From the NCBI GenBank assembly GCA_019188255.1, contig JAETXT010000002.1, forward strand, positions 2,604,001 through 2,668,000: 64,000 nt of DNA, read 5' to 3'. Below, piece by piece: positions 34,623-47,653 of this stretch. Below the pieces are notes generated by a model, which was not told the origin of the DNA, did no database searches, and was given only the letters and a program-made list of their open reading frames with translations. Made by a program: the position numbers and the translations under genes. Within the stretch, counting starts at the first letter, position 1. Each line of letters starts with the position of its first letter. Source of the stretch: Verticillium longisporum (taxonomy: Eukaryota; Ascomycota; Sordariomycetes; Glomerellales; Plectosphaerellaceae).

Positions 34623-37600
34623 TATTCTATTTAACTATTAATCTATAAATAGAAGGCTATTAAGAGTTATCTCTTTATTCCTATTATTTTATATAAAATC
34701 GTCTAAAACTTACTAATAAATAGTAACCCTCTATCCGAGACTATACCTTTTAAGAGGCTATATCTCTTAAATATATAGTCCTATAATATAGTTACTAGAC
34801 TAGCTATTATAAGTCTATTATTAATTAGTATATATATAATATACTTTATAAAGCGGTCTATAATAATTAATATAATATCTTATTTACTAATTTTAAAGAG
34901 TCCTATAATAAAGTCTATAGATATTTCCTTAAAGGGACTATTAAATAGTAATAGGCTACTTAATTAGCTATATAGTTTATAGTATTAGGGTTTTATTATT
35001 TAATATATTAAGTATATAAGGATATATTCCTTAATATCTTTAATTAAATTATTCTAGAAGTATATATTTTTAAGCTAGGTAATAGTCTTCCTAACTCCTT
35101 AGTACCCTATTATTAGGCTATTATAGGCTTATTATAGGATTTCGTTTCTAAGGGCCTTATCCTATAGAATAAAGATCTTATTCTTAAAGGTTAATAGGCT
35201 ATTTACTTCTATTTATTAATTAGGTAGCCTTTACTCCTTTCTTACTTTATAGAAAGTATTATTTCCCTAGGCTTCTAGAATAGCTTCTTTAATAGGTCTA
35301 TTATCTAATTACTAGTCTATCGTAATAATAGCCCTAATAATATTAAGGAATCGTTTTATCTATAATAATAGATAATATACCTTTATCTACTCCTATTCTC
35401 CTTAACTTAGCTTATAATCGGGCCTCCTAGAGAGGCTATCCGCTAAGTTCCTATTACCTACCTAGTATTTAATAGTAAAGTCGAACTCTAATAGCGCTTA
35501 TAACTATCTTCCTTATCGTCCTAAGATCTTTAGCTTTTCTATAAAATATTTATAATTAAAGTAATCTATTAGGACTTTAACTATTAATCTATTATAAATA
35601 AAGTATTATCTCTATATCTTAAAAGACTCTATAATTACTATTATTTCTACTTCTAATATATTATATTATAGCTCTATATCTTTAAGCTTTTTTAAAAAGT
35701 ATATAATCGATTTCTAATAGCTATTCTCTAATTAAAATAGGACTATTCTAATTACGAAGTTTAATATATTAAGCTTAATTCTCGTTTTCAATCTATTATC
35801 GAAGTACTAGAGGATAGGAGCCCTTATAAATATAAACTTTAATTTTTAGAAAGCTATTAAGTTAATAGTATTTAGCTAGAAGTCTATTATTAATTATTTA
35901 GCGTTTTTATTAATTAAGGGGGCTATGATTTTCGAATAGTTCTTAATAAAATACCTATAAAAGCCTATAAACTTAAGGAATCCTTAGAGGTCTTTTAAGG
36001 ATTAGGGGGTCGGCTAGTCCCTTATTATAGTAATTCGTTCTTCTATAATATATATATTTATAAAGGAGATTATAAACCCTAGAAACTCTATTATTATTAT
36101 ATTAAAATCGTATTTTTCTAGATTTATATAGAGGTTCTATTCTCGAAGTCTTCTAAGTACTATTCTAGTATTCCTTTAATATTCTTCTAATATTATTAAA
36201 TATATTAAGATATCGTTTATATAAATAATATATATTATATTTATAAAGCTAGCTAATACTTTATTAATATATACTTAGAAGGTAGCTAGTATATTTATAA
36301 AGCTAAATAGTATAATAAAGTATTCGAAATAGCTATATTTTATTCTAAATATTATTTTCTATTTATCCTTCATTTTAATATATAATCGATAATAAATATC
36401 TTTTAAATCTAATTTCGTAAATAACCTAGCTATTATTAATTAATCGAATAGCTTATAAATAAATAGGAGGGTAATATAGTCTTTCTTTATAATCTTATTA
36501 AGTCCCCTATAGTTAATATATATCCTAAGCTTATTACCCTTCTTTAGGATAAATAATATAAAAGTATTAATAGAGCTAATAGAGTATCTAATCTATCCCT
36601 TTTTTAATAAATCGTTTATATATTCCCTTAATATTTCTAATTCCTTTTCTATTAAAGTATAAATAAATCTAAAAAGTAGTTTCTTTCTATCCTCGAGTTC
36701 TATTAAATAATCCTATTAATAATATTATAATAGGGTTACTATTTATTTAATATCGAATATATCCCTAAACTTATAATATTCTACTAGGACTATAGTAAAT
36801 AGCTTATTTCTCTTATTATACTCTTATAGGGGTATTATAGGGGGAGCTTATATATTCTATAATATAATTAAAGCTATTATTAAGGATTAATAGATTATAT
36901 TCTTAATTTATTTTCTTATTAATATAATTCTAATATTTTATTTCCTAATAAAGTATTTCTAATAGCCCTATAATTAATCGTTTATTAGCTATACTTAGGC
37001 TAGCTAGGGTCTTCCTAAGATAATATTATATCTATTTATAATATTATCTATTACTATATACTCTATTATTATTATATACTTTATCCTAGGGTTATCTATT
37101 ATTTAGCTAGTAATCCTCTTTTCGCTATAGGTATTTATCTCCCTATTTCGGAATACTTTACCTAGTTTACTCTACTTTTCCCCTAGCTATTCTCTAGCTT
37201 CCCTTAAGAGGTCGCTATTAATAATATTAATATTAGCTCTTCTATTTAATATTACCTCTCCTTTAACTTAATTATTATTAATATATAGTTTAATAGTTAC
37301 TTTATACCGTTTTAGTCTTAGGAATAGTAGTTCTTCTTCTTAGGGGTCTTCTATTATTCTTCCCTTAAATAGTTTATAGTTTATTATTAAGTACTATTTA
37401 TATAATTTATATATATAGCTTTATTTTCTATAATTTATATATAATACCTCTAAATAGCTATTAATATAATATCTATATTTATTATAATTATAGTATTTAA
37501 TATCGTCTAGGGCCTTAGGCCTTCTTCTATTTATTTATTATTATTCTATTATTAGCTTATAAAGTATAATAGATTAATTTAGCTAATTATTTAGTTTTCG

Positions 37601-38622
37601 GTTATCTCTTCCTTATAATTATTTATCGGCTATTCTTCTATAGGTCTTATTTTAGGTCTATTATAGATTATCTTAGCTTCTCTCCTTATTATCCTAGTAT
37701 TATTTTAAGCTTCTCTTAGTCTATAATAGGGTCTCTACCCTCTTAGCTATTCTATTTAGCTCTATTCTTATATAGGGAATTCCCTAAGCTATAATCTATT
37801 ATATAAGATCTAGGTTAAGTTTTATAAATAAAAGTATTACTTTATAGATCTATAGTAGGGGTTTAAATAGCTCTACTTCTAGGCTATTATAAGTATTTAT
37901 AAAGTCTTAGTATTTCTAATTAAGGGCTTAAAACTATTAATCCCGCTTATATAGTTTAATAATTATCTAGAGTATTTAAGTATTATCGTCGTCTACGTTA
38001 CCCTTTAACTAAGCCCCTATTACTCTCTAAGTAACTTTATAGATAGACTTATATTCTATCTATATATATAATATCTATCTCTATTATAAAGTATTAATAA
38101 AGTAATTACTTATATATATAACTTTATCGATATCTCTATAGAAACTCTTCTTATTAAGCTAGAATTATATATCGAGGCTAAATAAGAAGGTATTAAATTC
38201 TAATTAAGACGTCCCTTTATATTAAATAGCTAGTAATTATATCTTTATAAAGAGTATACTTTATAATTCTTTATAGAATATTACCCTAAATATTAATATT
38301 AATCTATTAATTACTCCTAATAATAGGCTTATTAGGTCTCCCCTTTAGAATATAGTTAATTCTTTATATTTCCTTTTCCTTATAAGTTTACGCTATTCTT
38401 CCTCTAATTATTAATCTAATTCTTTATCTATAATTAATAATAGATTATTAAATATATTATTCTTAATATCTTATCCTTATTCTATATTAGGCCTTAATTA
38501 CATTAATTCTTTAATATTCTCTATCTATTATCTTATAATAGCTTATCTTCTAGTACTCTATATATCTCTAATCGATATATTATCCTAATAATCGTTACTC
38601 CTTAAGGGTAGATCGATTATTA

Positions 38623-38836
38623 TATTAAGAAGTCTTATATAATAAATAAAAGGATTAACTATTAATCTTTTAGGGGTCTCTAGGAAGATAGAATAATCGA
38701 TGCCTTTCTCTAAATCTTAGTCTATTAACCTTTCTTATAACTATTCCCTTACTACGCTTAGTCCTCTCTTCTTAATTCCTACGATTAAATAATAGGCGAT
38801 CCCCTATCGGTCTTATACCTCCCTCAGGTCCTGATA
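38623..38836 (-). repeat. 5' LTR of gypsy element B
   Basis: 214 bp direct repeat of 29870-30083. The outermost part keeps CCTCAGGTCCTG. Confidence 0.94.
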
Positions 38837-38841
38837 GTTCT

Positions 38842-39496
38842 CATGCTAGAAGAGCTCTAATCTATAGGATACTAACGACGCCGGCTTGTTGTTGGCTCCT
38901 GGCTGTCTGTACCCGGTGTGGAACCGGAGAAAGACTGTCTCCTTATATACTGAAATCTGTGGCTAGATGCCTCGTATGCGTTTTAGGATCCCTCCAATCA
39001 CGCAATGTCGGAGCAAGCCGTAGAATTCGGATAATGGACGGCATCTTCTTCTACTCATGCTGCTTTTTCTAGCCGCAAAAGCTATCGGAATTGTGTGAGC
39101 CGCGTAAACCTGCACGGCACACCTGGTCATCCATGTATCTATTTCCGTCATGGAAATCTTGATATCGGACATTTTTCAGGAATTTGCAAAATGCAATTGC
39201 CTGCCGTCAACGCAAGCTTAGCACTTGATGGGCCGGGAATGGGTGCAACGGGTTTAAAGCCAAGATGCCGGTGCCCCAGCGCGCAAGTCCGTCGATTGAC
39301 TCGCGTCTCGGCCAAGATTGATTCTTGGCCGATGACTACGTCACTTGCTCCGTTTCCGACGTCGGCTGAGGATGGCAAATCAGTCAACACGCTTTGATCA
39401 CCATGACCATATACTAGTGGACTAAGTCCACATTCAGAATGACTATGACGATGGCTTCGTCAATCGAAAGCCAGCTTCACAGCTTCATTCCTAAAC
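38842..39496. other. Intergenic, presumed promoter of the MFS gene
   Basis: 655 bp of normal composition. The first 19 bases complete the frame cut by element B. The rest holds short frames without protein character. No clear TATA box. Confidence 0.4.
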
Positions 39497-41300
39497 ATGG
39501 CGAATCTCCAGACAAGTCGAACGCCAGAATCGACACCACATGATGAGGGAGACGGCCATCAGCTGTCTCCTTCCAGTTCATCATCGTCATCCGCATCCTC
39601 TTCGACCTTTGCTGCCAACGAAAGAAATGGTGGTCCCTCGACGGGACGACCTCAACCTCGGCCCCGCCCCTCAGGCTGTACCGCTTCGTACAACGAGAAG
39701 AGCCACCATGATGGCCACCGCCCGTGTGATCTCGAGATGCAAAGAACGAGCTCTCGCGCCACGGGCAGGGACGACAATGGATGCCAGCTGAGACGAACCA
39801 TGTCACGACGGGACACGATCCTCTCCAAGATACGTTCCCGACCAAGCGTTCCCCCTTTCTCCCACCCGTTGGCCCATGTTCCGACAACGGAAGAGCAGCT
39901 GGTCGACTATGAAGGGCCCGACGATCCATACCATCCCCTTAACTGGCCCACCAAGAAGAAGGTTCTTACAACACTACTATACGGCTTTGTCACCATGACG
40001 GCAACGTGGGCATCGTCTTCCTATGCCGCCGGCACCGAACAGATTGCTACTCAGTTTCGTGTCTCGAGACAAGTGGCCACCCTCGGCACGTCCCTGTACC
40101 TCATGGGCTTCGGCGTCGGTCCGCTTCTCTGGGCGCCGCTCTCGGAGGTTTACGGCCGTCGTGCCGCTGTGCTATCGCCCATGTTTATCGCAATGTGCTT
40201 CTCGTTTGCCTCGGCGACGGCCAAGGACCTGCAGACGTTGATGCTGACGCGTTTCTTCGGCGCCCTCTTGGCCTCGGCCCCCGTCACCAACACAGGCGGT
40301 GTGCTTGGCGACCTGTACACGCCGGCGTACCGCGGTATCGCCATGGCCGGCTACGCCATGGCCGTTGTCGGCGGGCCTACGCTTGGCCCCATCGTCTCGG
40401 CCGCCCTCGTGTCCGATCCGTCGCTCGGCTGGCGCTGGACCGAGTATGTGACGGGAATGCTGCAGGCCTTTGTCTTGTTCATCGCCGTGCTTGTCATCGA
40501 CGAATCGTATCCGCCGCGCCTCCTCGTCGACAAAGCTCGCCGCCTACGTCATGATACAGGGAACTGGGCACTACACGCCAGATTCGAAGAGTGGGACGTC
40601 GGCGTCGGCGAGCTGGCGCGCAAGTTCCTGGTGCGGCCGCTGCAGCTCATTGCGACGCCCATCTGCTTTCTCGTTGCCCTGTACGCGAGCTTCTGCTACG
40701 GCATCCTCTACATGCAGCTGGGCGCCATCCCTTCATCTTTGGCGTCGAGCGCGGCTGGCCCGCCGTCAGCGCCGTGCTGCCCTTCCTCGCCATCCTGCTG
40801 GGCGCCATCACGGGCGCCGTCATCAACACGCCCAACCAGCTCGTCTATAATCGCTCGTACCACGCCGCCGGCGACCGCGCCGTACCGGAGAAGAGGCTGC
40901 CGCCCATGATGCTTGGCAGCGTGCTCTTCGCCGTGGGCCAGTTTGTCACGGGCTGGACGGCCGGCCGGCGACGGCTCACTGGATGGTGCCCGTCTTTGGC
41001 CTCTACCTCACGGGCTGCGGCTTCAACACCATCTTCCAGGCGGCGCTCAACTACCTCGTCGACACATTCCAGATGTACGCCGCCAGCGCCGTCGCCGCCA
41101 ACACGTTCCTGCGCAGCTGCTTCGCCGCGGCGTTTCCGCTCGTCGTCGGGCCGCTGTACTCCAACGTCGGCGTCGGGCCCGGGTCGAGTATCTTTGCGGG
41201 CTTTGCCGTGCTGCTGGTGCCGGTGCCGTTTGTGTTTTACGTGTTTGGCGAGAGGATACGGGCGGCTAACAAGTGGAGCAAAGCCAGCGTCGTGGTGTGA
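39497..41300 (+). CDS. MFS drug/polyamine-type transporter with two frameshifts
   Basis: Twelve-helix major facilitator of the fungal DHA1 type (proton-coupled export of small molecules at the plasma membrane). The N-terminus of about 150 residues is hydrophilic and Ser-rich, followed by EQLVDYEGPDDPYHPLNWP, the usual lead-in to helix 1. Motif A reads LSEVYGRRAAVL, and GWRWTEYVTGML is the conserved loop before helix 6. The coding frame changes twice: near 40730 (GCCATCCCTTCATC, one base missing between Pro and Phe) and near 40965-40980 (GACGGCCGGCCGGCGACGG, one base missing). The three segments together make about 601 residues that align end to end with the family. No GT-AG intron explains either change. 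Either the gene is a young pseudogene or the assembly lost bases in GC-rich runs; I favour the latter because no other damage is seen. Single-gene unit, followed 1.4 kb later by the ABC transporter. Confidence 0.85.
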
Positions 41301-42703
41301 ATGGGGTTGTCTGGGCTGAGGTACAAAATGCATCGAATTGAGGAGTAAATGCAGTACACAATCTTACAGCCACGTGAGATTGATTATGTGTTTTTATCAT
41401 CTCGATCGATTTTTGATAGGGGCCATTGTACAGAGTGATCAGGCCTGAATCCAGACCTTCGAAGTATTTTCCGACCTTGCGCGACATGACCCATGCAGGC
41501 ATTGCAAACTCAATCGACCTGAACGCCGCATACAACCTCCGAGGCAACTGAATGCCGGGGCCGAGCAACCTATACAGCCACTTCTCAACGTCAAATCAGG
41601 AAATGAGTCCCATAACCGAATCGGGCATCCCGAAGGAGCACTCACAATACTAGCGATATAGGGGACAATTTAGGTAGGCGGTATAACACATATAGATGGC
41701 CCTCTAGTCAGCATGCACGGCTCATTCATATGTGCTGGTAAGCCATACACATATTCAATGGCAATTCCAGAAGACCACGGTCCTGCGTAAAAAAACATGA
41801 GCCCCACATCCCGAGACATATGTCATCAAGGTTATGACAAGCTTTCAGGTGCCATCGGCTTACATCTGTGAGCTGTTATGGCCTCCCACATGCTCCTGTA
41901 TCACATTATGTGCACCAGTCAGATGTGACGACTACTTTCAAATCTAGAGTGCATCGCCGTGCTTTGTCTATTGCCCCATGCAGTGCTGTCAGGATGGCTT
42001 GGCTTTGACATTTGCCTAGGGGTACCTCCGATGGCCATTGTCACCAGAGCATCTAGCCATTCCTCGGCTCACACTTAGTGTCGTAGCAAGTCTATGCAAG
42101 GCTCATAACGTGAAAAGAATGGTACGGCCCATCATGCTGAACTACCTACTATCTCTTAGATATCATTGAATGCTTGATTCGGTCAGGCATGACAGATGCT
42201 GGAAAGAGGCGCTGGGAACTGTGGCACAGGCGGCGCAGGCGGCAACGACCAGGCAGACACATTGCGATGGTCATCGACTCGTTCACAGCAGACTGCAGTG
42301 GAGTGGCCCCGCCACGTCCTCATGCTCGGTGACGCCACTGCGAGCTTTAACCGACACCTGCTCGACCCATTCGGCCCACTGCGACAGCGCGCTCCAATGG
42401 CACGGCGGCCCCAGACTCCCTCCGCACTGGGTCTGGCCGCTGCTGCACAGCGGAGTGCGGGCAGTGCCAGCCGTCCACCAACCAGGAACGGCCCACTGGG
42501 GACTGGCCGAGCGACCACGGGCTAAGGTGCTGGCCACTGACGCTGTCACCTCGAGCTCGAGCTTCCCCAACCTTGAACTCGCCCATCAAGGCATCGTCGT
42601 CGCTCTGTTCCCTCCGAGCTTCCGTCGTCCATCAACACTACACATCAAGCAATCTGTCCCTAACCACATCCCTTTACCAGCCCTTCGATCGAACAGCCCT
42701 CTC
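41301..42703. other. Intergenic, presumed promoter and 5' UTR of the ABC transporter; weak minus-strand exon-like frame
   Basis: 1.4 kb. A minus-strand frame at about 41377-41593 (LPRRLYAAFRSIEFAMPAW) with a possible intron upstream (GTGAGT at 41645, TTGAG acceptor at about 41594) looks protein-like but has no clear start and no recognised family. The plus-strand open frame from 42170 into 42703 is probably 5' UTR, because the ABC signal peptide starts at 42704. Confidence 0.3.
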
Positions 42704-45700
42704 ATGATGGCTGTGCTACGGCTGAAGAGCGCCCTCTTCCTGGGCGCTCTCGCCGGCCTGGCCCCGCTCGCCGCCGCCCAGCGCAACTACACGAGTTACT
42801 CCGATCTCGACATGGCGCGAGCCCAGTTGGCCCTCGAGAACTCGCGCCCAGCCGACTGCCCGCCCTGGTATGTCCTCGCGCACCTCCGAAGTCTCCAAGT
42901 CTCCTCGCCCATGCCTCATGCTGATGATCGTATCGTGCAGCTTCAACTGTGTCCTCCCCGCCCACAAGTGCAACCAGTTCGCGCCCTGCAACAACTACAC
43001 TGGCAAATGCGACTGTCCTGAGGGGTTTGGTGGTGACGACTGCATTGATCCTCGTACGTGACCACGACCGCCAATTCCCTCCTTCCCCTTCTCATCGCTC
43101 TGTGACGAACAGAATGCTGACGATGCTCCGCAGTCTGTGGCTCCCTCGGCGCCGGCGACAATCAAAAACGGCCCCCCCTCCCCCAACGAGAAGACGTGCA
43201 GCTGCGACGATGGCTGGACCGGCATCAACTGCAACGTCTGTACCGAGGACGACGCATGCAATGCCTTGATGCCGACTGGCGACGGCGGCGTCTGCTATCA
43301 GAGCGGCGAGGTCGTCGATCACAACTACCAGATGTGTGACGTGACCAACAAGCAGATCACCAAATTGCTCGGGACGAAGAAGCCCCAGGTCACCTTCAAC
43401 TGCAAGAAGGAGGACGCCCAGTGCGACTTTCAATGTGCGTTGTCTTCCTGGTCCAGGCCCCGACGCACCACACTCGCTGACTGACTGACCTCTATAGTCT
43501 GGGTGGACCACCGCGAATCCTTCTACTGCCACCTCACTGAGTGCGACTCCAAAGCCATCATTGACGACAGGCAGAACAGCACCACCTACAAGTGCAACAA
43601 AATTGAATGCAGCTGCATCTCGGACCGCATGCTCTGCGGCGAGAACGGCTCGGTCGATATCGGCGACTTCCTGGACGAGGAGATCAAGGGCCCAGCTACC
43701 TTCCAGTGCCTTCAGCAAAACGGCGGCATTAACAACTGCAAGTTCAAGGAGCCTGCCATGGACGACCTCATTCTCAGTCTGCTCGGTGACGCGAGCATTG
43801 AGCTCTCGTGCCGCTCCGGCGAGTGCCTGCATCACACAAAGGTGCCCGGCTACGAACGTCCGAGGAAGAAGATCAACACGCCACTCATCGCAGGTGTCAT
43901 TGCCGGCTGCTCTCTCTTCCTCGTCGCCGTCATCCTCATCGTCTGGTATCTCTCAAGGCGATCCTACAGATGCGGCGCGATTCGACTGGACGACTCGGAT
44001 GACGACAACACCCAGCTCATGACTGACCACAAGCCTGCGTCGCTCTACTTCCAGAACGTTGCGTATGACCTGAACGGGAAGCAGATTCTGGCCAACATTC
44101 AGGGCATGGCCCACCCCGGCGAGGTCATGGCCATCATGGGCGCTTCAGGTGCTGGCAAGACCACATTCCTTGACATATTGGCCCGTAAGAACAAGCGCGG
44201 TCGTGTCTCGGGCGACTTCCTGGTCAACGGCGAGAAGGTTACCGATGCTGCCTACAAGAACGTCATTGGCTTCGTCGACCAGGAGGACACCATGCTGCCG
44301 ACCTTGACGGTCCACGAAACGATCCTGACGAGCGCTCTGCTCCGTCTGCCCCGTAACATGACCCGCGCCGCCAAGGAGCTGAAGGTCTACGAGGTTGAGA
44401 AACAACTTGGAATTCATCACATTCGCGACTCTCTTATAGGCTCTGCCGAGGGCAAGGGCCGTGGTATCTCTGGCGGAGAGAAGCGCCGCGTTGGCATTGC
44501 CTGCGAACTTGTCACGAGCCCCTCGATTCTGTTCCTCGACGAGCCCACGAGCGGCCTCGATGCATACAATGCCTTCAATGTGGTCGAATGTCTCGTCACG
44601 CTCGCGAAAACCTACAAGCGCACCGTCATCTTCACTATTCACCAGCCCCGCTCCAACATCGTTGCGCTCTTTGATCGTCTCGTTCTGTTGGCTCAGGGCA
44701 GAACCGTCTTCTCGGGCCCCTTCTCGCAGTGCCAGCCCTACTTTGATCGTATTGGCTATGCGTGCCCTCCCGGCTTCAACATTGCCGATTACCTCGTCGA
44801 TCTTACCATGCATGCCAGCACCACCTTCTCAACAGATGATGGCACTCTGAGTGCTGAGGTGGCCAGCGTCGGCCCCAGCAGCACCACGGCCGTCAAGTCC
44901 ATCGCCAGTGTCGCCGGTGGTAGCCTCGACGAAGACAGCGGTATCGAGTCTACAATATCCCGTCCCAAGTACAACCGCAAGGATTCTGTCAGAGTTCGCC
45001 AGGAACGCGAGCTCTTCACCCGCCGAAAGGGCGTTGACACGGCGGCATCTTCGGATGCTGGCGCTGAGGATTCCAGCTCGTACCGCCTTCACCGACAGGC
45101 TGCAGGCAACCAGGATGATCTCCATGATCTTCCACCTGGGGCTCCCAGCGGCAGCGACCTCGATATCCTGGTACGGGCCTTCACCGAATCCGGCATCGCC
45201 GCGTCCACGTCGGAGGAGATTCAGCAGTCCATCACCACGGCCCAGACGGCCAACGGCCACAACTCCAACGGTACCTCCCCTGGCGGACCCAATGTCAACA
45301 CCGGCCCCATCGGTCGAGGTTATGCTCGTGTCGGCTACTTCCGCCAGTTCATCATCCTGTCGCAAAGAACCTTCCGAAACTTGTACAGGAACCCCATCCT
45401 GATGCTGACGCACTACGCCATTGCCATTCTGCTTGCTGTCTTGTCAGGCTACCTCTTTTACGGGTTGACGGATGATATCCCGGGTTTCCAGAACCGCCTT
45501 GGTCTGTTCTTCTTCCTGCTTGCTCTGTTCGGTTTCAGCACCCTGACGAGCTTGCACGTCTTTGCCTCCGAGAGACTCTTGTTTGTGCGGGAGCGTGCCA
45601 ATGGTTACTACGCGCCCATCACGTACTTTGCCGCCAAGCTCGCCTTCGATATCGTTCCACTTCGCATCATCCCACCAATCCTCATGGGCATTATCGTCTA

Positions 45701-46166
45701 CCCCATGACCGGCCTCGTTCCAGATGCAGCGCACTTTTTCAACTTTATCCTTGTGTTGGTCCTGTTCAATCTGGCCGCCGCAGCCATCTGTCTCTTCATC
45801 GGCATTGTGTGCAAGGACAGCGGCGTCGCCAACCTGATTGGCAGTCTGGTTATGCTGTTCAGCCTGCTGTTCGCTGGTCTGCTCCTGAACCACAACGCCA
45901 TCCCCGACGCTGCCGTGTGGTTGCAGAACCTCTCCATCTTCCACTATGCCTTTGAGTGCCTCATCGTCAACGAAGTCCTGGAGCTCACTCTGGTGGACAA
46001 GAAGTACGGGCTCGACATTACCGTGCCAGGTGCGGCCATTTTGAGCTCCTTCGGTTTCAACAACAGCGCTCTCGGCTCTGACCTAATCAACCTGGGCATC
46101 GTCGGCATTCTGTTCACCATTCTCGCCTACGGTGCGATGCACATACTGTTGGTTGAGAAGAGATGA
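42704..46166 (+). CDS. ADP1: ADP1-like ABCG transporter with N-terminal EGF-like domain
   Basis: Half-size ABCG (White) family transporter similar in layout to yeast Adp1, whose substrate is unknown. Exons 42704-42867, 42941-43053, 43134-43434 and 43498-46166; introns of 73, 80 and 63 nt are GT-AG and in phase. About 1,081 residues (Adp1 is about 1,049). A signal peptide ([20 protein letters not shown]) is followed by Cys-rich EGF-like modules ([27 protein letters not shown]) and one helix ([20 protein letters not shown]). The nucleotide-binding domain has Walker [10 protein letters not shown] (about 44139), signature ISGGEKRR (about 44467) and Walker [13 protein letters not shown] (about 44526). 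An acidic linker follows, then six C-terminal helices starting at [20 protein letters not shown]. One anomaly: in exon 3 the frame after DPLCGSL is off by one until NEKTCSC; the switch lies in the C-rich run 43173-43186, which seems to have one base too many. This is probably a homopolymer error. Confidence 0.9.
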
Positions 46167-46730
46167 TCGGCTTGTTGTTAACACCACTATGCACATCCTG
46201 TGGCCAAGAGGCGACGATGACTATCCACGCATTTGCCGTCATCGCCATTGTCTTGGTCGAGAAGAGGAAGCGTCAAAGTTCGTCTTGCTAGGATGGGCAG
46301 TTTCCTACCATGATTGCGTTTCGACTTGATTGAAGAAAGTAAACGATGCTGATGCATTTGTAGCGGCATCGGGATCACACTGGATGTTACAAGTACGCTC
46401 GTCATGTATCGGCTTTCATTGCATATCGGCAGGCACTGTGGACTCGGAGTTTTGGGGGACAGGTTAGTTTGAAAGTAAATATTGCAGCCTCTTATGGGCT
46501 TTATACACGGTTACAAGTGTTTGTTTATGGTACATGTCAGATGTGAAATTGTAGGCCAATACACAACCGAGTGATGATGCGCTCCCAAGCTGATGCTCAC
46601 CCCCCACCTCCAAAGCCATTCTTCCAAGCGTACAAATTGGGGGTTGTTATCTCTGCGGCCAGCCGTTCGTTCCCATTTCCATATAGAGAAAGAGGAGACG
46701 TGTTGTTACTGTTTCGGCACCAGAGGCTTC
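46167..46730. other. Convergent intergenic region
   Basis: About 560 bp between the ABC transporter (plus) and the mS26-like gene (minus), holding both 3' UTRs. No gene-like frame. Confidence 0.5.
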
Positions 46731-47653
46731 TTAATCCATCTGACCACCCGTCAGCTCCTCTGCGATGCTCTTCTGCCTCTTGGCCGTCCTGCTGGTGTCC
46801 TCGGTCGCGTCCTTGGTGGCGAGGTGGCCGAGGTGCTGCAGCGTGGGCGGGGCGCCCCAGACGTCCCAGGCATTGTCGGCGTCGGTCGAGGTGGAGCGGG
46901 CCTGCTTCTTGAAGAAGTCGTCGCCGAAGAGCTTGTCGACCTCGGCGGCGAGGTGGTCCTCGTCGACGATGAAGTCGCCGGCGCGCATGTAGAGGGCGAC
47001 GAGGGCGTCGTGGCGGGCCTCGCTCTTGCGGGCGGCCTCGGCCAGGGTGCGGGCGCGGCTGGCCTCGGCGCGGGCGAAGCGGTCGGGGTCCGGCAGCACG
47101 GCGACGTTCTGGGCCGTGGCCGTGAGGACGGTGCTGCGCGTGAGGACGTCGTCGGCGCGCTCGGGCGCGTTGCGCCGCCGCAGCGTCAGCGCCTGGTGGG
47201 CGGCCGCCGTGCGCTCGAGACGGGCCTCGTGCTGCTGCTTGCGCTGCCAGAGGCCCTCGACGCCGGCGGCGAGGTTGGCGCGCCGGTGCTCGGCCATGCG
47301 GCGGCGAATGTCGGTTGCGGAGCCGGGGCGTGCGGGCTGCTGCGAGGCGGCGTTCGTGGGCAGGGGCGCCGACTTGGCGAGGAAGTCGGGCTGGAGCTTG
47401 GGGTCGCGGGCGCCGTCGGGAAAGAGGGCGCGAGGCACGGGCAGCGTGCCCTTGGGCTTGACGGGTTTGGACTCGGAGGCCCGGTCCTGGCGGGCGCGCG
47501 GGATCTGGATCCAGTCGGGGGACTCGGGGATATGCGTGGCAGGCCCCTTTGCTGGGACGTCGTGGTCGAGAAGGATCGGGAGGTCAGGGATTGGGACGTC
47601 GAGCGGCCGAGCGGCAGCTTCGTGAGCGCCGTGCAGGAGCAGCGGGAAGCCAT
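46731..47653 (-). CDS. Mitochondrial ribosomal small-subunit protein, mS26-like
   Basis: Resembles fungal mS26-type proteins of the mitochondrial 37S subunit. About 307 residues from ATG 47653. The first 35 residues (MASRCSCTALTKLPLGR, then SFSTTTS) are basic, Ser-rich and free of acids, a mitochondrial targeting peptide. Then the frame must shift by one base near 47535-47545 (a C-rich stretch, CATATCCCCGAGTCCCCC) to continue as ESPDWIQIPRARQ, GTLPVPRALFP, LAKSAPLPTN, and an Arg/Ala-rich helical body (RRRMAEHRRANLAAGVEGLW, DDVLTRSTVL, DPDRFARAEASRA). It ends with ALVALYMRAGDFIVDEDHLA. No intron with proper ends accounts for the shift, so one base is probably missing in the assembly or the gene is damaged. 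The other-frame ATG at 47753 gives an unlikely N-terminus. Head to head with NOG2, 511 bp apart. Confidence 0.6.

Larger units (their letters stand above)
31990..38560 (-). pseudogene. Decayed gag-pol of gypsy element B
   Basis: Reverse-oriented counterpart of the A relic: chromodomain near 32060-32200, integrase either side of the pogo insertion, RNase H near 35400-35900, RT near 36000-36750 with its catalytic motif reading Y-I-N-D (36212-36223), protease near 36980-37320 and gag to about 38560 with a CCHC relic near 37440-37510. No intact frame; boundaries approximate. Confidence 0.8.
29870..38836 (-). mobile_element. Ty3/gypsy chromovirus, element B (RIP-mutated, carries pogo element)
   Basis: LTRs of 214 bp at 29870-30083 (3' LTR) and 38623-38836 (5' LTR), with a perfect duplication GTTCT (29865-29869, 38837-38841). 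Total 8,967 bp; without the 1,859 bp pogo element and its TA this is 7,106 bp, matching A and C. Same family and domain order as A, reversed. CpA and TpG are nearly absent inside; the outer LTR edges (TCTTATGCAACGAGTG at left, CCTCAGGTCCTG at right) are spared. Confidence 0.95.
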
